From NCBI GenBank assembly GCA_003566255.1, contig PXEC01000113.1, positions 1 to 12,898 on the forward strand: a stretch of DNA of 12,898 nt. The letters are read 5' to 3'. The notes beneath the pieces were generated by a model. It had not been told where the DNA came from. It worked only from the letters and a program-made list of their open reading frames with translations, and did no database searches. Origin of the DNA: Candidatus Peregrinibacteria bacterium (GTDB lineage: Bacteria; Patescibacteriota; Gracilibacteria; UBA1369; LOWO2-01-FULL-3). The position numbers and the translations under genes are program-made. Of this stretch, positions 6,168-12,898 are shown in pieces; position 1 is the first letter of the stretch, and every line of letters begins with the position of its first letter.

Positions 6168-7838
6168 ATGAACGATCTTTCGCAATACGCGCTACAGGAG
6201 CGCAGATTGCCTGGATGGCTGGGTCAGAATTTTCATGCGGTCGATATGGAAAAGGCCTTCGCCGAACGCGTCCGCGGTTGGTTGGCGCATCTTGATCTGG
6301 ATCAATGGGCGCCCGATCCGGATGCGTTGAAGATCCGGGTGATCGAAACTGGAGAACGGTTGCGATCGGCTGGTGACGCCTCGTTTTTGGGTTTGGCGGA
6401 CTCAGGCAGCAATATCTGTCTACTAATCAGACCGGGAGACTATGTCACTTTAGTGCATGAGCTCATGCATGTCCTGCCCGATATTCAAGGCAGCATGCTG
6501 GCGGATGAACCGGGTGCCTTCGCCATGGGCATCCATTGCGGCTCCGATCTGGAAGGGGAGTTGAACAAACTGTTCGGCTCGGACAGCTATTCGTCCGGGC
6601 AGAAGCGCAACGGTCGAATCGCTTGCGAGGCCTTGCTGGTCATGGGCAAGGCGGTGTTTCCCGTTCTGGCGCAGATCAAATCGAGCACCTCAACACCTCA
6701 GTTTCTCGATCAACTGCGCGTTCGAATTCGTGATTTCCAGCAGGAAATCTCCCGCCGCGGGATGTCCGGCGTGGAGTACTTGCGTGAGTACCATGGCTTA
6801 CCGGCCGCGGTCGGCGGTCGCTTGATGGAGGCTTCCGGCGAGGACGATCAGTCCATCGTCACCAGCACCAGCGATGTGAAACGAAACTATATCTTTGCCA
6901 GCAAGGCATTGGCCGGGTTTTATCACGTCAATCTTCGCTATGATCTTGCAGAGAGCTTCCGGCGCCTTGAGCAGCACTTTGCGGACCAGGAAGCATTGAC
7001 GCTGGCCAAGACCTTGTGTGAAGGATCCCGGGAAGTTTATGCCCTGACCCTGGAGTTTGGCCTGCCATTGCCGGTGATCTGTGCGTTGACCGAATACATG
7101 CTGATCAACGGGGCCGAGCGCGGCATCGAGTATGCCCGGGGAGTTCCGGATCTACTCCGCCTGTGCGGTCGCAAGGGGCGGCGTGGCGCTGAATTTCTCG
7201 CTCACGCTCTGGCTAATCCGGGATTGTTCGACATTCTCACCCTGGGTAATTGGGCAGAGGCTCTGCTCAAGGTGTTTCAGGAGGAGCCGGACGTCTGCCA
7301 TGAGATGATTCGCCTGATTCAGTCGATTCAGTGGCGGCATCGCGTCAAGGAAAGCTCTCAGTCCAGACCTTTCGCTCATATTGCTCTGCGGGATGGACGC
7401 TTCCAGAGTATGCGATCCGTGGAAAAGGCCGAGATTTTGGTGGCCGGTGCATTGCTTTTTTCTTTGCCTAATCCATTGAAGTTGGAATTGGGTTTTTCGA
7501 AAAGCAATCTTCGCTACATCGACTGCTCATCTGCGACGGTCGCTCTTGTGGACCGGATGCTTGAGCTTTCGAATGATCATTTTGACTCTCTTGGTGCGGC
7601 CAACCCGTCCGATTTGGCCAGGAAGATTCTCAATCGTGCCCGCGAACTTGAAAGCCGCCTACAGCTCCCTGAGCCTCAAGCGATTATCAATCTGGATCAG
7701 CAGGACAGCGGCCATCCCTGGTCCAGTGACAATCCCGAGCACGAAAACCGGCTGCGTGGCTGGTGGCAGGACGTCAAGGATGGTTTCATGACCGAGCCGG
7801 AATTTCACGAGCGCAGGAACCGTCTGACTGGCGGATGA
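6168..7838 (+). CDS. Predicted zinc metallopeptidase-like protein (HELMH motif), C-terminal SHOCT-like tail
   Basis: The protein has 556 residues and neither a signal peptide nor a membrane helix. Residues 97-101 are HELMH, the HExxH zinc-binding helix of metallopeptidases, followed by DEPGAFA at 113-119. E114 lies 13 residues after the second His, and the pattern HExxH then (D/E)E-x-x-x-FA resembles the ImmA/IrrE and related gluzincin layout, so E114 is a candidate third zinc ligand. Residues about 130-530 are mostly helical and unassigned. The last 20 residues (VKDGFMTEPEFHERRNRL) resemble the short SHOCT-type helical hairpin, which often helps assembly. The ATG at 6168 is chosen because AAGGA (6156-6160) is 7 bases upstream; a GTG at 6135 in the same frame falls inside a leader hairpin. 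It is first in the plus-strand run. Substrate unknown; a non-catalytic role is possible. Confidence 0.8.
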   Translation: MNDLSQYALQERRLPGWLGQNFHAVDMEKAFAERVRGWLAHLDLDQWAPDPDALKIRVIETGERLRSAGDASFLGLADSGSNICLLIRPGDYVTLVHELMHVLPDIQGSMLADEPGAFAMGIHCGSDLEGELNKLFGSDSYSSGQKRNGRIACEALLVMGKAVFPVLAQIKSSTSTPQFLDQLRVRIRDFQQEISRRGMSGVEYLREYHGLPAAVGGRLMEASGEDDQSIVTSTSDVKRNYIFASKALAGFYHVNLRYDLAESFRRLEQHFADQEALTLAKTLCEGSREVYALTLEFGLPLPVICALTEYMLINGAERGIEYARGVPDLLRLCGRKGRRGAEFLAHALANPGLFDILTLGNWAEALLKVFQEEPDVCHEMIRLIQSIQWRHRVKESSQSRPFAHIALRDGRFQSMRSVEKAEILVAGALLFSLPNPLKLELGFSKSNLRYIDCSSATVALVDRMLELSNDHFDSLGAANPSDLARKILNRARELESRLQLPEPQAIINLDQQDSGHPWSSDNPEHENRLRGWWQDVKDGFMTEPEFHERRNRLTGG

Positions 7839-8011
7839 AATTCAATAGTGAGAAATATTGGTTCGACATGCCCGGGTGCTGTCAGTTAGAATCGAGGCGG
7901 GAAAGCTTGCCCATCGAAGGGCTCAGGTTGCAAATTCTTAAGTGGTTGAATAAGAAGCCTTATTTGGCCAATGGTGGTCACTGTCTGCCCTGGGGAGACG
8001 GATTTCGGTAA
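7835..8011 (+). CDS. Possible small protein (58 aa), translationally coupled
   Basis: The ATG overlaps the TGA of the metallopeptidase-like gene as ATGA, a classic coupling arrangement, and the frame runs 58 codons through what is otherwise a 205-base gap. The predicted protein is basic, with a pair of cysteines (C14, C15) and three tryptophans, and shows no membrane helix or known motif. There is no strong Shine-Dalgarno beyond a GGCGG adjoining the start. It may be an ordinary spacer; the main support is the overlap. Confidence 0.3.
   Translation: MKFNSEKYWFDMPGCCQLESRRESLPIEGLRLQILKWLNKKPYLANGGHCLPWGDGFR
7949..7964. repeat. Small AT-rich inverted repeat
   Basis: AATAAG (7949-7954) and CTTATT (7959-7964) form a perfect 6-bp stem with a 4-base AAGC loop, upstream of the OmpA-family gene and inside the doubtful small ORF. 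It is a weak hairpin with no terminator T-tract. It could be an operator or chance. Confidence 0.25.
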
Positions 8012-8043
8012 GTGAAGATGATCAGACAGGGGACATCGGTGAG

Positions 8044-10362
8044 GTGAAGCGATCCTGGCAGACAGTTGCTGCAATGCTTGCCTGTTTGTCGTTGATCGGC
8101 ATGTTGTTCTCTGCTCAGGCGTTGGCTTCATGTGAGGGATTCGGAATCGGGTCTGCCGGTTTGGAAGGAGCAGAAGAGCGACAGTCCATTCGAGGCCAGT
8201 TCGCAGACAATGACTTTGCCGGTGAGGTGCTGTTTGCCCCTGGCAGCGCGGAACTGAGTCCGGAGGCCAGAGAACGCCTCAGAACCTGGCTGAATTGCCT
8301 GCAGAGCGAAGGCATTCCGGTTTTTGAAACCTACATCGTCGGACATACCGATATCACCGGCCATGCCGATCCACGAATTCGTCGGCAGCGCAACCAGGAG
8401 CTCTCGGAAGAGCGCGCACGTTCCGTGTACCGATGGCTTCAATCCCTTGGTTTTCGGGCGCAGGGGGAAGTGACGGCCATTGGTCGCGGTGAATCCGAAC
8501 CACTGTGCGTGCCCGGTCCGGGCGAGTCCTGGACGCCTGAATTGCATCGCTGCAACCGGCGCGTGGAAATCTTCATTTCCAGTGTCGAGGATTTTGATCC
8601 CCTTCTTCTAGCCGAGGCCCTGGGACTCAAGCTGGACTGGGAGAGTGATCCGACCCGGTCCCGGTTTGATCTCGGTGAGGCCGTGGGCATCACCGCGACC
8701 TTGCATCATCCCGGCGGTTTCGATCCACGACGCGCACCAGAGTTCACGCTGATTATCGGTGAGCGCGAAATGTACCTGAGCCCGGACCGGCGTCCCGTCG
8801 ATGGTGAGAACTGGCGAGCCCGCGGTCAGTTTGAGCTGGACAGAACCGGGCGCTTTGAAATCAATGTGGCGGCAACCCTTGGTCAGAAACGAGCCGAGGG
8901 GCGTTCTCGGACCATCGAAGTCGAATTGCCCGAATACGGTCTTCAATGGCAAATCGACCCGGAAGGATCCCGGTTCGATGTCGGCCAGGCAATGTCGGTG
9001 ACTGCCGAGCTGAACAATCCCGGCGGTTTTGATACTAGGAGGACGCCGCAATTCACACTTCACCTTGGGGAACGGGAATTTCCCCTGCGATCGGACCGGC
9101 GTCCTGTCGATGAAGAGAATTGGCGCGCCACGGGTCAGGTTGAGTTGGATGAGCCCGGGCGTTTCGAGCTCAACGTCCAGGTGATGCTGGACCCGGTGCA
9201 CACCGAGGGACGACCCCGAACCATTGATGTCGAATGGCCCGAGTACGGGCTGGCCTTGCAGCCAGTCTGGAATGATTGTCCCGCCTGCGATGCTTCTACA
9301 GCCAGTGTGATCGTGGATGACTTGCCGGCGCGCGGTTTCATTGACGTATTGCCGATCGAAATGTACGCCGAGACCGAGCCAGTTCAGGTCGAACTTCAGG
9401 TTGAGGGCCTGCCCGAGGGGATTCGTCTGGTTGGACCTGGCCGAATTTCCCTGGACCATGCCAGCCCGTCAACCACGGTTGAGCTGACCCGAACAAGGCT
9501 GGCCCAACCCTTGATAGTGCAAGCAGGCCGAAATTACCAGCCAGACCTGGGCGAGCGTTCGACCTTCCGGCTGATCCTCGCCCACCTAGAATCCGGGGCA
9601 GCTGCGGAGCTTGAGTTGTATCTGGAGCGCGCACATGAATTCGGACTTCACACCGACGAAGCCTGGAGTATTGACCTGGCTACGATGATGCCCGGTCAAC
9701 ACCGAATTTCACCGGTAGTTGATGGCCAGCGCATTCATGTAGAACCGGGTTTTGAACTATCGCTGGACGGGCTTCCTGCATGGTCCAGCCTTCGGCCGGT
9801 TGATGAAGACCACGAGGCCTGGGTCATCGATTATAAACTGCCCTGGTGGATGAGCCCGGCATTCATTACACCGCAAACCCGCGTCATTGACGCGAGCCTG
9901 CTTGTGGGGGACTCAGTTCGCACCACGGAACAGTTCCAACTGAACGTTCAATCATCCGTACCACGCTGGCGCTTGTGGTTGAACTGGCTGTTGAAAGTGA
10001 TTGCGATACTGCTTGTGCTTTTGTGGCTGTTCGGAATGTGGCGTAAGCCCCGCTTTGATAAGTCGGCCAGTATTACTCGTGAGAATCCTACTACGGATCA
10101 GAGCGTGCCACGCCAGCTTCGTGCTTCCTGGATCAGCCGCTTTGTTATTCCCTTCAAGCCTGAAAAGGCCCGACTGTTTGGTCTCACCTGGTTGGCTGGG
10201 ACGAGTCGCGGCCATGTAAGGTTGCTCTGCCCCAGAGGAGTCCATTTAGAAGTGGATGGGCAAGAAAAAGCGGGCGCAGGTGAAAGGGCAGAGATGATTT
10301 TTGCGAACCAGGCTGTATCCATCCAGGGCCGGCCGTATAGATTCTACTACGAAGTACGATAA
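8044..10362 (+). CDS. OmpA-family envelope protein with tandem repeats, transmembrane helix and cytoplasmic tail
   Basis: The protein has 772 residues. An N-terminal signal sequence (1-29) is followed by an OmpA peptidoglycan-binding domain at about 60-178, with GHTD (D103), ELSEERA (R124) and CNRRVEI (170-176). D103 and R124 correspond to the Asp and Arg that contact diaminopimelate in OmpA, so binding should be intact despite a short insertion between them. Two 103-residue repeats follow (197-299 and 300-402), then a beta-rich region (403-640), one membrane helix (about 645-666) and a basic, 105-residue cytoplasmic tail. The signal ends in L-A-S-C30, which also fits a lipobox, so the N-terminus may be lipidated. 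The start is a GTG with AGGGGA (8028-8033) upstream. It ends 12 bases before the tubulin-like gene, so the two are almost surely co-transcribed. The OmpA domain at the far end from a C-terminal anchor is the reverse of MotB. Confidence 0.88.
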   Translation: MKRSWQTVAAMLACLSLIGMLFSAQALASCEGFGIGSAGLEGAEERQSIRGQFADNDFAGEVLFAPGSAELSPEARERLRTWLNCLQSEGIPVFETYIVGHTDITGHADPRIRRQRNQELSEERARSVYRWLQSLGFRAQGEVTAIGRGESEPLCVPGPGESWTPELHRCNRRVEIFISSVEDFDPLLLAEALGLKLDWESDPTRSRFDLGEAVGITATLHHPGGFDPRRAPEFTLIIGEREMYLSPDRRPVDGENWRARGQFELDRTGRFEINVAATLGQKRAEGRSRTIEVELPEYGLQWQIDPEGSRFDVGQAMSVTAELNNPGGFDTRRTPQFTLHLGEREFPLRSDRRPVDEENWRATGQVELDEPGRFELNVQVMLDPVHTEGRPRTIDVEWPEYGLALQPVWNDCPACDASTASVIVDDLPARGFIDVLPIEMYAETEPVQVELQVEGLPEGIRLVGPGRISLDHASPSTTVELTRTRLAQPLIVQAGRNYQPDLGERSTFRLILAHLESGAAAELELYLERAHEFGLHTDEAWSIDLATMMPGQHRISPVVDGQRIHVEPGFELSLDGLPAWSSLRPVDEDHEAWVIDYKLPWWMSPAFITPQTRVIDASLLVGDSVRTTEQFQLNVQSSVPRWRLWLNWLLKVIAILLVLLWLFGMWRKPRFDKSASITRENPTTDQSVPRQLRASWISRFVIPFKPEKARLFGLTWLAGTSRGHVRLLCPRGVHLEVDGQEKAGAGERAEMIFANQAVSIQGRPYRFYYEVR
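8632..9249 (+). repeat. Two tandem 309-base coding repeats in the OmpA-family gene
   Basis: Codons 197-299 (8632-8940) and 300-402 (8941-9249) encode two 103-residue units that align without gaps; by hand count 64 of 103 residues are identical. Shared landmarks are SRFD, NPGGFD/HPGGFD, FTL, GERE, DRRPVD, ENWRA, GRFE and PEYG. The predicted beta-strand pattern suggests an immunoglobulin-like domain. The flanking sequence has no third full copy. Confidence 0.9.
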
Positions 10363-10374
10363 ACGGAGGTTTTC

Positions 10375-12898
10375 ATGAGCATTGCACCGACTTTGATGAT
10401 TGGGCTGGGCGGGGTGGGTTCCCGAATTGTGGATACGCTATACAGCATGCTACCAGAAGAACAACGAAAGAATGTTGTGATTCATGCCATTGACACCAAT
10501 CACAACGATCTTGGCCGTTTAGAGCATCTGAATAGGGATTCCATGGATCAGATTGGGTCTCCACTGACCGTAGGAAAATATGTATCGGGTCTGGAGAGAG
10601 CAGGGCTCAAAACAACTTTGGATCAATGGTGTCCAGAGAATATACCGCCACATATCACGATGTCCGAGGGTGCAGGTCAAACACGATCGGTCGCCCGAAT
10701 TGCATACCATGCAACTCTAAGGAGAGAAGGGAGATTGCCGAGGCTTGAAAGTCGCCTACCGGAGCTATTTGAAATAGGAAAACAGAATAACATTACAAAT
10801 ACGCGTGTGATGATTGTTTGCACACTTGCTGGCGGCACAGGTGCCGGGACTTTTTTGCAAACTGCACTCTACATAAGAGAGCTTTTGGCTCAAATGCGGC
10901 CCGGTTCGCATACGCTGGTCAGAGGGGCTTTCATCTTGCCGAGCATGGCGGAGCGTTTCAACGAGATCGAATTCGAACGGGACCGAATGAGCGCTAACGG
11001 ATATGCCTGCCTGAAAGAGTTGAACGCCATGTTGTTGAGTGAAAATCGTCCCAACGTCCAGCTTGAGTACCGGCCTGATCAGCTGATGGATTCAGAGGGC
11101 CGAGTCAACCTGTCAGTTCCCCAGAGTCCTCCGATCTTCAGCACCGTGTTTGTATATGAGGACTCCACCAGGCGAGGGGACCATCTTCGCAGTTGGAATC
11201 AGTACGAGTCGCAGGTGATTGAAACGCTCTTTCTCCAGTTTTTCAGCCCTAGTGCTGATAAAAACTTTTCCCAGGAAGACAATATTTTCACGGTCCAAAC
11301 TGGAGCGAACAGTAATCGGGTTTTGGGGAGCTCAGGAACTGCGACCATAGAGTTTCCACGATCAGAGCTTATTGAATATTTTTCACTGCATTGGAGTAGG
11401 ACTCTGATTGGTGAGGAATGGCTGGCGATGGACAACGCTTACAGGGATCAACGTAGGACGTGGCAGCAAGAAGGAGCATTTGGGGCCGGACCTGTCCGGA
11501 GTGAAATATATGTTGATCACATGAAACATGAAGCAGACCAGCGCCCACCAAAAAGTTTCTTCCAACATCAATGGCGTTCATTGTTCAAGCATGAAGGAGA
11601 GCTCGGTGAGGTCAAAGGCGAAAAATCAGTCTTGTTTCTGGATCAAGTAGACGCCAGAATCCACGAGATACTCGAAGGCTCGAAAGCCTACAAGGAGGCT
11701 AAAGCGCGATTCAATGTTCCGAATGATTTACATGAATCGGCTGAAAGCCATATTGAGGAGCAGATTGCTTCGGGAGAGGCCGATCTCGCTTACTTCCGGC
11801 ATGTAGTTGAGAGGACTGTTGGAGATCTTGTATACAGGTTAATCAATGATTTTGTGTTATCCGCAGTTGATCAGGAGGGTGGTTGGCCTGACTATTCCCT
11901 GGTGCAATGGATGCGGGGAGCTGATGGCCCACTCCACCCGGTAGCCCTCAGGTATTTTCTGTATCGAGTTGAAGAGATCCTTGACTGCCGTATAGCCAAA
12001 GATGCAACTCATGAAATGTCTGAGCAGAACCGGTATCGGGCCCAGAGAGCCAGGGTAGGTCGGGCAGCGGGTCTGCAGGATGAACTGGCGCGGCGAGATC
12101 TCGCCGTGCGACGATATGACGAGCAATACAACGTGCCTGATACTGGAATTACAGAGCAAGCAGTTGATCATGTGGCTCGCGCTTTGGAGCAGGGTATGTT
12201 GGGGCGTTTATTCCGAGGTAATCAGATTAAGGCATTTGCGCGTGAGTATATCAACAAGAGCCGTGCGCAATACCATGAGATCCAGCAATATGCTCATTGT
12301 AAGATTAGATTATCGGTTTACAAGGAGCTGCTTGCTGTCATTAATCAACTCACTAGTGCTTGGGAGTCTTGTTTTGATGCGCTTCCCGCTCAATTGGAAT
12401 TGATGCGCGACAGAGAGGAACGTCTAGGACGACGCCATGATGAAAACATAAACCAAACGAAGATTTATGTGCTCGCATCAAAACAATGCAAGAATCTGCT
12501 ATGGCAGGAGCAGGATTTTTCGAAGGTGTATGAGGGTGCGACGGCGTTCAGTAATGTCAGTCAAAGGATATACAAGGCTGCGTGCGAGCGGTACAAGAGA
12601 GAAAGTACAGGGAGGGTAATTCAGGCTGATGGTCTGTCTGAAACCGATGCTGAGAGCCTGGTTAGAACATTGAAAGAATGGTGCAATGAGTCGCTGCTTC
12701 ATAAGAAGTTTATTGATTATGACGTTGTTCAGGCCATGAAGAAAGAGTCGCAAATTCACGGCCTTGATACAGATACGCATATCATTCAGCGCTTTTCAGA
12801 TATTGACAACCGCGCTCAGCCATGGCTGAAGTATGACCATGAGGGACTGAGTCAAGAACATATGCGTCAGTACACCATGTGGTTTGTTCATCCTGACG
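10375..12898 (+). CDS. Tubulin/FtsZ-superfamily protein of the Tubulin_2 (FtsZ-like) type, partial at right edge
   Basis: The frame is open from the ATG at 10375 to the window end: 841 residues without a stop. The N-terminus has the glycine-rich nucleotide loop MIGLGGVGS (8-16) and residues 153-159 are GGTGAGT, the tubulin/FtsZ phosphate-binding signature. R204, N208 and the following ANGYACLKELN stretch (207-217) resemble the guanine-contact helix seen in bacterial Tubulin-like (PF13809) proteins. The second half (about 540-830) is charged and helical, unlike the compact FtsZ C-terminus, and the visible part alone is twice the length of FtsZ. No signal peptide is present, so it is cytoplasmic. 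GGAGG (10365-10369), five bases before the ATG, is the strongest ribosome site here. The known family context is the FtsZ-like membrane-remodelling cluster with an OmpA-family partner, as found here. GTP binding is well supported; polymerisation is not shown. Confidence 0.9.
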   Translation, partial: MSIAPTLMIGLGGVGSRIVDTLYSMLPEEQRKNVVIHAIDTNHNDLGRLEHLNRDSMDQIGSPLTVGKYVSGLERAGLKTTLDQWCPENIPPHITMSEGAGQTRSVARIAYHATLRREGRLPRLESRLPELFEIGKQNNITNTRVMIVCTLAGGTGAGTFLQTALYIRELLAQMRPGSHTLVRGAFILPSMAERFNEIEFERDRMSANGYACLKELNAMLLSENRPNVQLEYRPDQLMDSEGRVNLSVPQSPPIFSTVFVYEDSTRRGDHLRSWNQYESQVIETLFLQFFSPSADKNFSQEDNIFTVQTGANSNRVLGSSGTATIEFPRSELIEYFSLHWSRTLIGEEWLAMDNAYRDQRRTWQQEGAFGAGPVRSEIYVDHMKHEADQRPPKSFFQHQWRSLFKHEGELGEVKGEKSVLFLDQVDARIHEILEGSKAYKEAKARFNVPNDLHESAESHIEEQIASGEADLAYFRHVVERTVGDLVYRLINDFVLSAVDQEGGWPDYSLVQWMRGADGPLHPVALRYFLYRVEEILDCRIAKDATHEMSEQNRYRAQRARVGRAAGLQDELARRDLAVRRYDEQYNVPDTGITEQAVDHVARALEQGMLGRLFRGNQIKAFAREYINKSRAQYHEIQQYAHCKIRLSVYKELLAVINQLTSAWESCFDALPAQLELMRDREERLGRRHDENINQTKIYVLASKQCKNLLWQEQDFSKVYEGATAFSNVSQRIYKAACERYKRESTGRVIQADGLSETDAESLVRTLKEWCNESLLHKKFIDYDVVQAMKKESQIHGLDTDTHIIQRFSDIDNRAQPWLKYDHEGLSQEHMRQYTMWFVHPD

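Noticed and set aside
5518..6171. 217-codon plus-strand frame
   Set aside because: It is antisense to the 748-residue gene, has Ser/Pro/Arg-rich composition and no ribosome site; it reads as a shadow of a G+C-rich gene.
5976..6185. Extension of the 748-residue minus-strand protein by 69 codons to an ATG at 6185
   Set aside because: It would run through the divergent promoter and leader and overlap the start of the plus-strand gene; the extra residues are Cys, Trp and Pro-rich and look non-coding. The ATG at 5978 is better.
8608..9459. 283-codon minus-strand frame inside the OmpA-family gene
   Set aside because: Its length follows from the repeated coding sequence on the other strand; it has no start signals and breaks the plus-strand run.

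Overview
The window looks like chromosomal DNA from a Gram-negative bacterium, probably a gammaproteobacterium. That placement is an inference. It rests on an OmpA-family peptidoglycan-binding protein, an MCE/MlaD-type lipid-binding lipoprotein, Shine-Dalgarno-led genes and a mixed, moderately high G+C content; no marker gene in the window settles the taxonomy. No RNA genes, insertion sequences, CRISPR arrays or phage genes were seen.

Layout. The left edge (1-108) is the open end of a gene whose tail I cannot assign. After an AT-rich gap with a good sigma70-like promoter comes a small membrane protein with a zinc ribbon (266-598). It converges on a four-gene minus-strand run (5978 down to 644) with gaps of 30, 75 and 25 bases: a 748-residue protein with two C-terminal membrane helices, an MCE-domain lipoprotein with three extra membrane helices, an unrecognised 174-residue soluble protein, and a CrtISO/RetSat-like FAD oxidoreductase. 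A 189-base divergent control region (5979-6167) separates this run from a plus-strand run. The plus-strand run holds a 556-residue protein with a zinc-protease-like HELMH motif, a doubtful 58-residue ORF, a 772-residue OmpA-family protein with tandem repeats and a transmembrane anchor, and the first 841 residues of a tubulin/FtsZ-superfamily protein that runs off the right edge.

How the parts may work together. A tubulin-like protein next to an OmpA-family envelope protein matches the multicomponent membrane-remodelling system that Makarova and Koonin predicted in 2010 from genome context around a new FtsZ-like family; that system also included a von Willebrand A protein and a distinct GTPase. 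Neither of those is in this window, so they would be expected to the right. The OmpA-family protein here could bind peptidoglycan outside and reach the tubulin-like protein inside through its 105-residue cytoplasmic tail. The divergent genes add an MCE lipid-handling lipoprotein, a CorA-shaped membrane protein and a predicted metallopeptidase. I infer one envelope or membrane-remodelling module from the shared control region, adjacency and envelope theme; the link between the two arms is not proved by the sequence.
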